A stretch of DNA of 64,000 bases from assembly GCF_023278565.1 (NCBI RefSeq), contig NC_064672.1, forward strand, positions 7,316,001 through 7,380,000. Reading direction: 5' to 3'. Made by a program: the position numbers and the translations under genes. This DNA is from Colletotrichum lupini (Eukaryota; Ascomycota; Sordariomycetes; Glomerellales; Glomerellaceae). Positions 1-14,300 of the stretch are shown here, piece after piece; position 1 is the stretch's first letter, and the number at the start of each line of letters is the position of its first letter. The notes beneath the pieces are model-generated. The model worked only from the letters and a program-made list of their open reading frames with translations, was not told the DNA's origin and did no database searches.

Positions 1-3000
1 TGTGGAGTCGTCGTTCCTCGCCAAGGGCTGGAACTTGGTCCTTGTTAGGTAAGGGAAGGAGAAGTGTTATTCCTAGATTTGTCTTGCCCAAGGACGAGAG
101 TATCTACAATTCCGCAGGTCCTGGGAATCCAACCATGTCTTGCCTAAGGCTGCATGGAAGTCTGGTGAACCGTGAAGACTGGTGATGGGAGGCAAGCACG
201 GCACGGTTGCCCCATACTCGCTCCTGCTCTTGCTGCCTCCCACCAACACACCAACGAACCAATGGACACTACAGGTGTACGAAGATCAAACTTTAAGGAA
301 AGTGCGAGCAATCCTTTGGATACCTACGGGCAGGACACGGGAAACGGGAAGCACACGTGGACGGGAAGTCCGCACCTGCATTTTTGCGGCGTGTCTGCTC
401 TTTCCGCTCTTTAGGTGTCCATTCATCGGTACTTCGTACCTCACTCTGTGTGCCTCAGGCAAAAGACTATCCAGATCGAGGAAGGTACAGTCGGTTAAGT
501 TACCTACACCTTTTGCTGTGTGCCTGCCGCTCCCACGCCGTGTCCACGCCTTCCTCGCTCGTTTCCATCGGTGATCACGCCGATCTTCTCCCCCTTCTAC
601 CTCCAGTGCAGGCAGGCACGCAGTTTATATTCCTGCCGTTGGGACTTGGGTCACTGGCAATACTCCGTAGTCCATGGGATTGGCAATCATGGGCTTTCCC
701 TCTTTCCTTCCATTCTCCACCGCTGCCGCTGCCATGCCGTTGTGCCTGAGGTGACTTATAAAAAGTCGACAAGTACGTACCTCTTCCGGCACCAAGACTC
801 TGCCGTCGGGCGCGTGCCTTCTTGGAAGAACTCAAGCCAAGCAGCTTGCCTTCTGCATCTTGTTGCCGCGAGGAGCAAACAAAACACCATTCCGAATCTC
901 AGTGTCTCTCAGTTTCATCGATAGCTCAGGGAAGCTCACCGAGCATCAGGCATTCATCCGCCGCCTCGGTTTTCATAGTGTTTCCTCGAGCCAGATACAG
1001 ATAGTCTTCCTGCCATTAGATTTAAGCCGTCAGGTAGTTGGCGAGTCCGCTTAGGTTTCATTCTGAATACTCGGTAGGCTTCTGGTCGAACAACAGCACA
1101 CCTCTCAATTCTCAAGTTTTCATCTGATGACCAAACTAGATCCGAGTGGATGGTTCGCTTGTTTGCAACTTTCTTTTTTCATCCCATACTCTGCATCATC
1201 CAGACGCGAGGTCCGTGCCAAACAACGTCGACTTCATCCGCCACTTTGCCATGAGAGATCGCAGCTCGCCCTTCAAGAGTCGAGACAAGAGTGTATCAAA
1301 GAATTTCGACTTGAGTGCAAGTTCACAATGGAAGGTCTTCTTCACCAGACTCGCTCACAGCCTTGGCCTTGCTTCGTAGGCCCGGTTGATGCACGGGGTG
1401 CCGTTGTTTCGTGAGACACGGGGAATCTGCAAGCATCAACATGGGGCCCCAAATCGATGTCTTGCTTCTGTTTACTGGGATATGCAGCCATCCTTGTGGC
1501 TCGGATATTGACTAGCTCCTTCAAAGACGCTGGCCCGCCCATGAAGGCCATTGTGTAGGCCATGTCTAGCCAGGGCTTCGACGACATGTGGGTTTCATCG
1601 AGTGATGATTAGCCTCACTGGACATCTTATCTTCACAAATAGATATTGTGGGATATCTGCATATGCCGTCTCGAGAAGTCTGGGCCGCAGGAGAGAAGCA
1701 GCTGTATGAATGCGCGTCGCTGCGGACGTAAAAACCATCGTCCGATGCTGTTTGTCGTTGGCTATGGAAGCGCTGGTGTTGGTTCAGTGTCGCATTCTCT
1801 TGGAGACAGCCCCCTGAGACGACCAAGGACGGAAAACATTGCAGACAGCAATCCCAGATATGCGCATCGCCAACAAGCTGTCCACTCGCATCTACGTCCC
1901 GAGCTCTTCCAGCGACGAGCCGCCGCTCTGCACGCTTGCTTCCCAGCCTGTTTTCCTTCGAGCTGCCACTCCTGTTGGCTGCTTGTCGTTGACTTGCAGC
2001 TCACGCCTTCATCTTATTGGTGGCCTTCGACATTCTCACCACACGATGCCCACTCTGGACGGTAAGACAGGCATTGTCGTGCCGCATCACCGCATACAAT
2101 GTCCGACCAGGTCGTCAGCTGCTTCGTTTCTATTCGCTCCCCGAGTCTGAGACCAGTCGCGCCCAGCATACTCGCAGCAGTGGCGGTGATCGAGAGCAAC
2201 CAGACAAAGTGCCATTTCTCAAATACCCCTCCACCTTGGTCTTCCTCCATGGTGCTATCGTGGCTTACCAGAGGCTGGGACTGCACTTTACGCACTTCCC
2301 ATTGGGAGAATATCACCCCTCGTTTCTCCTATTATGGGCAAGCCCGTTATCCAGAGTGCTGACACTCTGACAAAAAAGCCACTTTAGAAATCCCATCATC
2401 CCAGAGATGCCCCCGTGGAGCCAGCTGCGAGCCAAGGCCCTCCCGTCACACATGCCCGCAGTCTAGGAATCCGTCCATTCCCCTCCCAAACAGTCCATGA
2501 TCGCCCTCTTCTCTTCCATCTTCATCTGCATCCACCCGCTGTCGGGTCGATCATACCTAGCGAAAAGAAGACAGACACGCACGCGCGGTATCGAGTTCAA
2601 CTTGACGCTGCCAGCGCGAGCTATACGGCCGACGGGGTTTCAAGTGAACGACACGCGCTTTATTCAATCACTTCTCCGTCTTCGTCGTCCCTCAGCCCTA
2701 CTGCTGTGCCCCCGATCGCCGATTATTATATCGTGGGGTGTGACTGCTTGTGGTTCGGTGCTGTGCTGTACACACCCGCTCAGCCCCCCGGAGACACACC
2801 TGCGGTTGGGTCATCTCGATCCTCCTCACGCCTCAAGGCACCAGCATAACTTACCCTCTTCACAAACGACCTGGCCAGCTCTTCAAATTACTCGAGTCGA
2901 AAGATCTTCCAAACACTCCTTACACCGCCGCCGATCTCTCAAGAACCTTGCGCTGTCCTTCGTTCGATTAACCACGCTCAAGACTCTCGACAAAACGCTC

Positions 3001-3093
3001 GCTGATCCGAAGGATCTTAGATGATTGGCGAATCCCGTAATCCAGTTGCACCGCTCAACTATTGTGCTTATTCATTCGATCACCGCCACCACC
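1..3093. other. Gene-poor left edge and upstream region of the 3094 gene
   Basis: No open frame here shows a recognisable domain, and overlapping frames are open on both strands, as expected by chance in moderately GC-rich DNA. A TATAAAA-like motif stands at about 756-763 but leads to no plausible gene. The last 250 bases are rich in C and T and probably contain the promoter and 5' leader of the membrane protein that begins at 3094. Confidence 0.5.
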
Positions 3094-4710
3094 ATGAGGG
3101 CGACAGCTTGCTCGCTTTGCGTGCTGTACTTGGGGGTTGACTTGCTGGTCAGGGCAGTCGAGGGGGCGGAATTCAAGAGACGAGATGGGGTGCACCGCCT
3201 TGAGAAGGCACACGTCACGGTCTTTCACGACCTCAATCGAAGGGGCACAACAACTTGTGCGACCGGATACTCTGCTTGCCCGTCAAGCTTGGATGGAGGG
3301 TGTTGCGCTTCAGGCTATGCATGCGCGACGGATTCTTGCTATGCGACCACAAGTGCAGCGCAGACTTGCGCAGGAAAACCTGGATATTACCAATGTAACA
3401 CGGTTTTGGGAGGTGAGTTGATTTGGTTCCCAGTACCTGTCTTGGAATCGTGAGCTGACACACTTTGCCCAGGCGGCTGTTGCCCAGAAGGATATCAGTG
3501 TCAAAGAGGCTCAAATTGCGTTCCAGCGTCTGGAGTCATATACTCTCAGTCGTGTCCGGCGAGTTACTACTTATGCCCAGCTAGCTTGAGCTACGGCTGC
3601 TGTCGAGACGGACTGGGCTGCGCCGTAAGCGCTTGCTACTCGACGGAGCCCTCAACTGTCACGGAGACGACGACGATTACAACGACGAATGACGCCGCGC
3701 AGGCGATAACCACGACTGTAACCGCAACTGCTGTTCTAACTCCCTCAAGACCTACCACGGCGCCAATAGTAGCAACAGGGGCGAGCGACCCGGACCAAGT
3801 TGTGTTCAAGTACTATCCGAGCACTGTTCCAAAAGAGCAACCTATCTCGAGCGGCGATGGCAACAGTGATGGATTGACTTCGGGGCAAATCGCGGGTATC
3901 GTGGCTGGAGGAGTTGGCCTGCTCATTATTGTGCTGGTGACTGCGTGGATCATCATTCGGCACCTCAACAAGGTTGTCCAGGCAGTCGAGACGAGCAACA
4001 AGGGGACCTCTTCAGGGGCTAAGTCACGCCCTTCGATGTATGAGTTCAAGCCAACACCATCAGAGGTTGATGATTTGAGCATAGACCCGCTCATGATGTC
4101 TCCTCGGCCATCACACCGCAGATATGATTCCGATACGACTGCCGACTTCACGCCTCCATATCGCGGCACGCCGGGGTCCGGTGGTGACTATCAGGCAGTA
4201 CCGCAAGGGTCAGGGTCCGATCGACACGCTAGCTACGACTCAGCATATACAGGAGGCTACTTCGACGTGGCGCCAGACAGGAGTCAGCGCGCAAGCCAGG
4301 GATCGAGCGCGTGGGTCGGACTCCATCGCGGAAGCACGGATTCACAAGGAACCTACGCGCATCTTCGCCATTGGAGCAACGCCAGCGAAGCAAGCAGCGA
4401 CCACGGCAGTGCGGGTACTCGGACGCCACTCCAAGAACTCGACTCGACGCCATATGTGCCGGAGTTGGCCGCTTCTCCCGTCCCAGACGCCGTGGCAGAT
4501 ACGCGTCGCCGGTCAGGGAGCGGGCTATCGGGCATGAGCCGGCCGCCTGCGGTCCATCAGCGGCGAAGGAGCAGTGAGGGAGGCCACGGCAGAACGAGGA
4601 GTGACAGCTCTGCTCCAGCTGGGCTCAGTGTTGTGAATGAGGCTTCAGAGCTCATCGGCCACTATGGCCCGACGGATCGAGCGAATGGTCAGACGTCGAA
4701 TGGGAAGTAA
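3094..4710 (+). CDS. Single-pass membrane surface protein with three Cys-rich repeats
   Basis: Two exons, 3094-3412 and 3473-4710 (60-nt GTGAG...CAG intron), give 518 residues. The start is the ATG in a good Kozak context (CACCATGA) that opens a signal peptide of about 24 residues; an in-frame ATG 69 nt upstream would spoil it. The ectodomain carries three related cysteine blocks (pattern C..GY..CP.SL..GCC..G..C, residues about 54-165), then a Thr/Ser-rich stretch likely to be O-glycosylated. One transmembrane helix follows at about residues 246-268, then a cytoplasmic tail of about 250 residues rich in Ser, Gly and Arg-Arg-Ser motifs. This architecture resembles fungal wall-sensor or Mid2-like surface proteins, but I recognise no named family, and the function is unknown. 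The intron falls inside the third cysteine block. Confidence 0.85.
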
Positions 4711-7700
4711 AGCTGCGTTCAGTGCATAGCTTTCCTATGACTATACTTCGCTTCGACCACATGCCGTCGCAAGACTACGGAGTCAGTCACAGCATGGCTT
4801 TCGAGCTAACGCAAGATTTGGAGTTGGAAGCCAGACACCAGACGATGCTTTCTGACGCTGCAAGGCCGTGGAAGCTTGCATCTCTTTCTTGGATCCTTGA
4901 TCTTTCTGTCGGTCCGGACAATCATTATGTAGTTATGATGTCCTGGCTGACCTAATGGGCCTCCATGGGCATTACCGAAGAGGCATCTTAATCACTAGGA
5001 AAGGCAGCACCTCATACTTCTTTGGGGATAGAAGTGGTTGATGTTCAGTCACGGACGGTTGGGAACAGGAAGTCCTCCCGGTGGACGCGGCACGAGGGAG
5101 ATGGGGATGGTCGTTGACCGCTCAGGATTGAGAAATACGATATAGAGAGCGGATGGCGTTTCTAACGGCAAGGGACTCTGATGCCGACTGGTGAGCACCT
5201 CACCGCGGAAAATTGCGGCAAGGGCGGGCTTACTCTGGCGCAAAGTGTTTGGTCTTGTTTATCCCAAGTCACAATACATGATACCTTTTTTTTTCTTACT
5301 TTGCAAACCCGCACTGAATGCTCCGGATGCCTCGCTTTTCACACGTTCTGGATGCGGAAGTGAACCCCTCGACGAGCGGTGAGGCAAGAGTTTGCGATGT
5401 CGGTATGAGCTGCAGAGGTTCGGTTCCTTTCTTCAACGATAGGCTATATCATCATGTCTTGCTTTTGCTTTCGCTTTTGCCTTTGCCTTGATTCTTCAGA
5501 GTAGGAAGCTAGGAGTAGACCAGACGAGGCATTGGCCGTCTACGGTATCATCAATGCGAGCGCCTGTGCCTCTGATGCCTGAGCAGCATCACCGTAGAAG
5601 GTGAAGAACAACGACGTGATATTAGACTGATATGTAGGACCCGCGGCCCCGACTTTATCTGCGGGGTTATGAGAATCTCATACGGACGATAGTCGTCAAA
5701 ACCGATCTCCTTCGGGGTAGCATCATAGCGAGACCGGAGGCTCGTCGGAAGAGGGGAGAGAAGTTACATTTCCCAATGAGTAGGTAGACAGCTTGGGCAG
5801 AACCGAACGCGAGACTTGCCTGACAATACATGGTTCCCTCCCACTATACATGCTGTCGATCATATCTGATGAGATGGTACCCCATCATCCTGCTCGTCGG
5901 GACAACAACAAACTCGCTTGAGAGTCGCTTCTGGGTCTGGCATGCGGAGGGTAGGGGGGAGGAGGTGAATATGGGGAGGCGGCTCTCCCGTGGGTGACAG
6001 CATGTCGGCTCCTCGGGATCTCGAACGGAGCCCCAACAACTTCATTGAACAAGAATCTATGGATACATAATTTCTTCCGCGGACCGTGGGTTTGGAGTCG
6101 AAGCAAGAGGCCGAGAAGGAGACTAGACCTCGGGACAGACTCCTCCGTCAATCAGATGCGGCCTTGATCAATCCTTGGAGGAAGACGCACGTTGCTCAGA
6201 CGGGGCGTTAGTCCGCACCGGGGATAGCAAGATGGGTAGATACCTGTCACTGAGGAGAGGCGGTGCGAGGGAGGTGCATGCTTTGTGGTTCGAGGGCTGG
6301 GGGAACAGCGGTGATGGGCGGGGAAAAGAAGCTGGGGATGGCAAGAGAGGGCACCATTTTGCTTCGCGGAGATTTGATGTCCGAAGAAATATCCTGGGGA
6401 AGCTTGCGAGGGGAAGGAAGGAAAACTTGGAAGGGATGGGAGATGATTATCACGGCCGGATAAAGTGAGCTTGTTTACTAGGAGGAACGGCGTGCTTCTT
6501 GTTGGATGCACTTGACCCTTGTGCAAGGCAGATGAACTCGAGGCCGGTGTCGGTATTGATGGGTTGGCTACCTGGACTCATGTCTCCTGAACTGAGTTTC
6601 CAGGTATTGATTAAGAATTCTAAGTCAAAGGAGAACACTTCAACTTGGCCCGTAGCGTTGCTCAACCATAAGGCGTTGCCCATGGCCTTGTGTATCTCGA
6701 CTTGAGGGTAGAGAATTTTCACTGTTTGTACGTGCAGTCCCGAGGAGCCAACAGGTGTTCAGAGTTTTGACATCTGGAGGAGCGCAAGCTAGAGCATAAT
6801 CAAGACTAGGAAGGTGTCTCAAGCAATCTCCCAAGACACACGCGTATCTTTCGTAGGATTTAAACCTGGGGGATGGGAGGAGCAGGGGTAATGGCGGCCA
6901 ACGGTGAACAGAGCAGTGAGCTTTGCGATAGCAACAACGTGCTTGTGTCCGCCAAGTTGCTGGACTTTTCCATTCACCGAGAGGAGCCCACCTCGCTTCC
7001 TGGGCTGGCGGAGGTTTGTCACATACCATGGTCTACACGTGCTATTAGAGCCTGGTTCAGCGGCTGGGAGGTGTACATGTGCCCTGAACGACTGGAAAAG
7101 TTGGCCACAGCTTTCCCATCTCTTCGACTCTTTGTCTCTGAATTTTTCGCAGCTCGGCGGGCCGGAGATGGGACGGGTGGGCTTCTTACTTGACCTTACG
7201 TAGTAGGCTGTAAACGGGAATGATGCGCCGATGGGGACTAGCCTTATTGATGGAGTTGGGCCAGGGTAGAGAGAAGATCGAGTGGCGACTGGAGAGGAGG
7301 ATGAGAGCCTAAATACTCAATCCTGGACTATTCGAACTCAAGTCATCGGCTAAGCAGGTGTGAATCAATGTAAAAGGTCTTGAAGGAGACTTCCACGCCG
7401 TCGCCACGTGCCACTCCAGAAGGAAGGTCAATCAAAACAACATCAACGGCCTTCCTTGCAAAGTAAGGAAAGATAATGATGCTTAAAAAGCTCGAAAGGA
7501 AAAAGAGAAGAAAAACTCGGGAACGGTGGAAATTGGGAAGCTTAGTCCAGCAAAAGGCCCCAGCCGGCGCGAGACCAACGAACCAACCTCCACCCACGCT
7601 TCTGGGCACGCCCCCCAGTTGCTCCAGCTGCCTCTTTCGGTGAAGCGGGCTTGCTCGGTTGGGGGGATTCCCCTTGTTAATTAGCTTTTTGGCTCTCGCC

Positions 7701-10700
7701 GCTTCTCGCTCTCTACTGCGTAGGAGTAGTTATCGTTGGAGGGCCCAGCCGACGACTCGAGGTGTGCCGACTTGGTATCTGACTATCTGTTGATGATAGA
7801 GGAGGATTGGCGGTGATAGTAGGCAAAGAGGGAAGTTGAATTTACCTTGTCCCAACGGCCAGCGCCGATGAGATCGAGCGGCGCGTTCCTGGCGCCGTTT
7901 GGCCGTTGGGAAGAGTGGGAGACTATGCTGTATCCGTTGCTGATAGCCAGCCTCCGGCTCGGGAATGGCGCCGACCAGGTTGACGAGCACTCTTGGTGTG
8001 TTTAGGCACAGACATTTTGGTCAATCGTCTCCGTCCTGATAGTGTCTCTCGATAACCTGAAGGCCTGAGCCAGTCTCAATACCATTAACAGCGGACGTTG
8101 ACGGTGACACCGTAATTTGCGCTGTTGGTCGGTCAGCAGAGGCTGCCAATAGAGACGGGGTCAGGGTTACAGCGCAAGGGAGCTACGGCGCTGCCAACCT
8201 CTATTCTGGGTTTTTGCCAGGCTTTTTTCCCAGGTGAACACCTTGACGACCGTCGCATGGCGGACGGGGGGTGGTACAGTGTGTTTGCTGTCATGGGTCT
8301 CGGCTTGCGACGCTGATGCTTTCGATAGCTCTGTCCTGCGCCGACTGGACGGTGGACCACCCGACAGCAGGCGGCGGACCCTTGAGGTGGGTTGTGCGCA
8401 AGCACAGCTCATAAGCATAAAAGCTTCAAGGAGTGCCCTTTCCGTTCTCCCCCAATTGCATGGCCATCTCCGGCTATCGGGAGGGGAACATCCCCCCTCC
8501 ACTCCATGGGCTGATGGGCAGGGCGGTTGGCAGGTCTAGGGAATCGCCTAATGATACTTTGTACACGAGAACGGATTTTCCGGGCTGAAGAGCTTGTACC
8601 GCGCGGGTGAGGTTAAATCATTCGTTCCTTGGGTTGGTTGGCCTATCTCCAGTCAACTACCGAATGAGACCAAGAGCCTTTGAAGAGTCTCAAAACTTCT
8701 AAACGAATGCAGGTTATGAGATCTTTGTGCCAACGAAATTTCCATGACTTACGTTGTTCCTCATGGAGGCCAATGTGCGGTTTGAAGAGAGAAAAAGAGC
8801 GAGATGGTGACCGAGGGTCGCATCGGATCATCACCGACAACATCATCGCCAATGCAGGTCGGCGGCGCGGCCCTTTAGCGATGTGTTCCAATTGGCGGGT
8901 TCCCTGCCACTAACGATTCCTATCCAAACTTGGGCTCTTCCTTTTTCCTTTCTCGCTGCACTTTTCTTCGCTCTTGACTTTGCTTTCGCTCCCCGTCCCG
9001 TCATCAACAATCAACTTATAGAGCCCATGTAACTCCCATGACCTTGCCTGCATACCTTAACTTACCGTCTCTTTGCTTTGCTTCTCCTCATTTCCCTTCT
9101 GCATATCGCATTTCCCCGCGCTGTACGAATACACACCCTGCCGGAGGCTGTGACGCTGCACCCTGCCGACAGCCGTTCAAGTCTACTCTTCCTGTGCAGA
9201 CTCGAGCCAGTTCCGAGACGGTGATACATTGAGGCACGGCAGTCCAGATCTATGCTTCTTCTCCGGCCTTACCATCCAACAGTTCACTTATCAATACGTT
9301 GCTAGGATAAGCTATTGACGGATGATCAAAAATGCTTCCAACAACGCGTTGCTTCTGTAATCTCAGTAGTCTGGTCAGCTCCCCCAAGCACTGGCAGACT
9401 GAGAAGTTCGAAGCAAGAAACAGCTCGATGACTGGTCGGACTTCTCTTGTGTTGTTTGCCTGCAGCCATAGTGCTTTGTAGCCGTACAGCAAAGTCAAAC
9501 TCGCGCCTGAACGGGTGATCTAGGTATCCGTACCGTCACACCTCGGCGTCTCCCTGCCAATCGCCTCCGCCCCTTGTGCTTCCACCGCCCGCTGCCGCCC
9601 CAAATCTACGACATAGCTGAGGACGCCTTGAATTCTTCTACGACGCCAGAATAGCAGAGACAACAGCCACAAGCTGACTCTCGCTGTGCCGTCACTACCA
9701 ATTGCAAGCCGGTCACGGAAGCCCACCGGCCAAGCCGCGCGTTGTGCAGATTTCGATAGCGTTCATGAGAGTCGAGCCGTTTGCCCAACATGACCCTCCA
9801 GATAACCTCCCTTGTATCCGGCCGCGAAGTCAAACCAGAATGTGATCCTCGCCCTTTGTCTCTCGGCGAAGCAACCGGCGTCGCCCCCGGGCATCATTCA
9901 TAGGCTCTCCAGGAATTCCCGACGTCAATACTAGGGCTAGGCCGAATCAGACCAGCTTCCCCCGCCGTAATAGCGTGGGCAAGGGGGCGTTGGAAAATCA
10001 ATCTCGAGGTTCCCACGAGGGCGGAAGAACACACGCGTTTTGTTTCTCATCGGAATACTAGCCCTTCGTGCCCTTGAAATCAAATGTCACTCTCGGCCTT
10101 GCTCGTCAGCTAAGAGGTACCTCTCCTCCCAGTCTCGGCCCCATCCTCATGGGCCAACCTTTGCTGCGGATACACTGCGCTACTTCGCACGCTTCACCTA
10201 CGATGCGCATCTTTTCATGTTCCTGCTGTTCGCCGCCTGCCCACACTTTCTCCCAACCTGCCTCATGCGGATGTCCAGCCTGCTGATAGGTGGGAATTGC
10301 AACCTTCTTCAGGAGATGGGCTGAACGGGCTGGAGCTACTGCGGTTCGCTTCTTCCTCGCTTTTCCATGTTTCCCTACAGGCTCCCCCTCTTTCGACCCC
10401 TGGTCCTGTCTAGTGCTCAGGAACAGGGTGTCACTGTACCGGGGGAGCCTAGCTCTCCAATATGTCTCTTTGGTAAACCCACGATGCTTGCTGCCCGTGG
10501 CTCTTGGAATAACCACACTCCCACCCCTGTCGGTTCATCCCAGGTCCCGGTCGATGACCCGCCCTTCCTATCGCCGCCTCTTCTGGGCGCTGCTCAGAAT
10601 GGGCGGGTGAACTCCGCTATTCTTGTGGCTGCTGCTGCGGTTCGTATTGAACCAGCCGGCTGGCTAGCTGTTTGCTGTACTTCGTACCAAACTTGCTCGC

Positions 10701-10977
10701 ATCTGCGTCCCAGTTCTGTTAGTCCCCGTCTGCGAGGGGCAAGGGACCCGGTTCCCCCAGTCCAATTCGAACCAGTCCACCACTAAGTCCCAACACCACT
10801 CGAGGTCCCATCCCGCATCTCACGGATATATATCACGGTGCCTTCGTCTCCATGTAATCGTTCCCTTTGCCTCCCTCCTTTCCCCTTTCCTCATCCACCG
10901 ACTTCCTACCAGATCCATCCAATCAACTCCCATCCATCTCTTAGGACCTCAGTCGATCGTCTCCTCCAACCGTCAAA
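4711..10977. other. 6.3-kb stretch without a supported gene
   Basis: Open frames exist on both strands, but none has a recognisable domain, a convincing signal peptide or a coherent splice pattern. The most gene-like are a 90-codon minus frame at 6450-6722 and an 82-codon minus frame at 9250-9498. I do not call either. The final 150 bases hold the promoter of the 10978 gene. Confidence 0.45.
10827..10833 (+). promoter_or_regulatory. TATA box of the 10978 gene
   Basis: TATATAT lies about 150 nt upstream of the ATG at 10978 and is followed by a C/T-rich leader typical of highly expressed fungal genes. Confidence 0.5.
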
Positions 10978-11526
10978 ATGAAGGCCGCCGTCATCTTCTC
11001 CCTCGTCAGCTTGGCTCTCGGCTCCGTCGTCGAGAAGCGCGCCTGTGCCGGCAACAACTGCAACCGTCAGGTCACCGGTACCCGTGACGGCCTCCTCCCC
11101 ATCACCTCCCGCCAGGCCGACTGCTCTTCCTTCATGCAGGCCACCGTCACCCCCTCCCCTACGTATGTCGACCTCTCCATCAGTACAGTACCTTGGTGAT
11201 TCCTTATAGACTGACTCTCTTCATCCAGCACCGTCACTGTTACCGTCACTGCCGCTCCCGCTCGTCTCCGCCGCAACGGCGAGATCGCCAACCGCCAGGT
11301 CACCGCTCTCCCCACCCTCATCCCCGCCTACGCCTCCTCATGCGGTGACTCTGCTGCCTACTCCTCCGCCTGCTCTTGCTGGGGCATCACCGCTGTCACC
11401 ACTACTGCGCCCAAGCCTACCGTCACTGTCACCACCACTGTCGACTACTGCGAGGGTGAGTTCTTGCCATATAGGTACTCCAACTAGCCAAAGTTTTCAA
11501 GATGCTAACTTGTGACAGACTTGTAA
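10978..11526 (+). CDS. Small secreted Thr-rich, Cys-containing protein
   Basis: Three exons, 10978-11162, 11229-11455 and 11519-11526, encode 139 residues; the last exon is only 8 nt and supplies the end of Asp138, Leu139 and the stop. The signal peptide (about residues 1-15) is followed by a dibasic Kex2-type site, Lys20-Arg21, so the mature chain probably starts at Ala22. Cysteines are at 23, 28, 49, 100, 110, 112 and 136. Two Thr-Val runs (about 57-69 and 119-133) look O-glycosylated. The pentapeptide NRQVT occurs twice (29-33 and 83-87). The SACSCWGIT segment is of the kind common in small secreted proteins of plant-associated Sordariomycetes. Codon use is strongly biased to C-ending codons, which suggests high expression. 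No named domain; surface or effector-like roles are speculation. Confidence 0.85.
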
Positions 11527-14300
11527 ACGTCTCGCTCGACGTGGAGATGGAAAGTTTGAGGGGATGAGAAAGGTCATTCATCTGTTTCTCGAGGCTCAAT
11601 GTTGAGGAAGGGAAAAGGCACGAGGCTGTGAGAGGAGGCCCCAGTCGAGCTTGTATAGGAACGCACGGTCACCGCCGCCGTCACCTTCGGATCTCGCAGA
11701 GATCTCCTCGATTACGAATTCAATGGACTTGATCACTCATTCATTCGATCTCTTCGGGACCCTGCTTCTAGCCTTGATCGCACTTTCGCCTGCGGCACGT
11801 ATGAGCCTTGGAAAGCGGACGACACTTGAAGGGCCTGGTGGTTTGGAGCGATTTATTACGAAGGGAAAATGTTTATGACCAGTTTGATGGGAGACATGAC
11901 GACCAGCTCTGACTGGCATTCGTCTGTCACTGTTATGATATTCACATTCATGTGTAATAATTAAGACTAATTCGTCCTTACTTCGCGAGACACTGCCTGA
12001 TGACTCCACGATCGCTGATGGATGGGCATTGATGTGTTATCGAATTCGACAGCTGTCGATGCTTGAGACGGGGCGCTCATTGAATGAGACAAGACAGCCG
12101 CAATGACAAGAGATATTCATCAGTCCTGGACGACATGTCTCTGACCCGCCTCACTTACTTATTCGCGAGCCATGTTTTACACAATTGAGTCTTGGAAGGA
12201 GAGGGCAACTGATCATTTATTGCTTATCCCTAGCCTTATGCATTGCTTCTTTCTTCATCAATGTCTTTTAGTCCAGTTCCCAGGTCAATAGGATCTGCAC
12301 AGGTTCTATGCGAATTTGAGCCGCAAGTCTTGACTCCTCGAACGTTAATCGAGCCGCAGATTGCGGGATACCCGTTCCCCTCGGATGCCCCTCGCCGGAC
12401 GGGGCACATTATTCCAAGACGCCGCGCAAATGGGTCGCTGTCAGTGTCGATCTTTTCTCCTCATCCGAACTCTGTTTCGAGGTTACCCACACATATTCCC
12501 AGCATTCCCCAGAAAATGTTTCGAAACACGTATATCCCACAGCAGCGGATAGACTCCACACAACTGCGGTTGTTATTCTCGCGTGGCTTCGGCCAGGGGT
12601 CCAGTGTAATGGTGGTGATAGCAATAGTCGGAGTCCACCACGTCCTGTTCATCCCTTGCGACAAACGCAAGCGTGACGATTCACCAGCCCAGGGCAATGA
12701 ACTTCACGGAATCTATACCCAATGTCTGTGATTACGCAACGACATGGGTCAACCGAACGAGGCTTCGTCACCTTATGAGTATTGCTCACGATTACCGCCC
12801 ACAACCCGGTATAAGTGCGCGTCGCACGACAAAGTCGCGCATGTGGTCCATCGCCATTCTTTACAAACCCCGAGACATTTCCCTCACTTTCTTCAGTCCC
12901 GCCCTTGACGCCAATTGCTGTCTACCGATGTTTCTCTTGGCCCCCTTGGGTAGTGTCCTGTCGCCCAGCAAGCAATATTATACCCGATCGACGCCCTTGT
13001 TTTTTATCGCCCCTAACCGTGAACCTGCATTCCTATGAGCCTAGCAACGCCCCCTTCAGAAGTCAAGCTTATCGGCACGTCAGCATAAGGGAATAACCTT
13101 GATGATAGGCTTACACCAAATCCTTTTTGACAATGTCAACTCGACCATGATACCGGCGGTCCCGCGGGGCAGTGAGCATTCCAAAGGTCAGCACAACGTT
13201 TCTCTCCTCTCGCGGCGAAGAAGACGAGCGTCGTCATCAACAGTCTCAGCTGGCGACTCGCGCATGTGCGCCTACCGCCCACCCGCCGGTCCGCTCCCGG
13301 CGGCAGCTGACGACATCGACGACTGGGGCGCCGATTTGAGCACGTCGACAGTCTCGGGAGCATCAGTCCCTTGTCTACGGCGTATTTCTAGCAGATAATT
13401 GTAATCGCTCCTCGCCTGGGGATCTAGCAGCCAACCCTAATATCCTGGTTGAGGCCAGCTCCTCGCCTCGTTAGATCCGCAATCAAGGCACAACTCTGTG
13501 GGGTTCTGGCAATGTTCTTGAACTGGCGGCAGTAAGCTGAACGTTGTGCTAAGAAAAGAGAACTTATTGAAAGTTCCGGCCCGCTGGAGACAGTATGTGC
13601 TTATTGCGAAGACCTTTTCTCCCGGATCTCACAACTTGGCGGCCCATATGATTCGCCCCAACAGCGTTGGTGTTTTCGATCGTGGACTGCGCCACCGTCG
13701 ATCCATGGGTTATTTGACTTCACCACGCGGGACTACGTGGACGTAAGGTACTTCTACGGGCTCACTGTTTGTATAGTAGATGAACGAGCAAAGATCTAAA
13801 TGGCAATAAAAGTCCTATTTCTTTCGCAGCCTTAGGCGGCTTCGAAAGTCTGATACTAGAAACAACCAGTCCGTCTTGGATCTTGATTTGAGCCTCCGTA
13901 TCGTACCATTACTCTAAGTCATGCAACTTGATGCAATGTAAAGATATAGCTTGATTTACTGATGAAATCATCTATATAGCAAAGTATGTTACCTATCATC
14001 TAACATCCAAGGTGAGGCAACTGCCATCGCGGCCCTCTAGTTCGGTAGATATGCCAAGTTGAGACTGGCATCAATTGCTACTAATTACTCTTCTCAAAGA
14101 GCCGAAACTATAACAAATCCGAATCTCGTATGAATGAAACCACCGAAAGCTGACGATCTCCGTGCTGCCAAATCCTATTACTTATCGCACCGCGACATCA
14201 ATTACCGCAAGAGCCACTTCAACAGTTCTCTGCATCGCGACATTACAGAGCTCACATAGGCAAACTGACGCCCTGTTGAGAATGTGACTGGTGCGAAGTA
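11527..14300. other. Intergenic stretch without a supported gene
   Basis: The 3' region of the 10978 gene is followed by about 2.7 kb in which I see no supported coding region. Part of it (about 13.75-14.28 kb) is AT-richer but still contains CpA and TpG, so it is not RIP-mutated DNA. Confidence 0.45.

Noticed and set aside
750..775. TATAAAA motif as promoter of a gene near 800-1050
   Set aside because: No plausible coding sequence follows.
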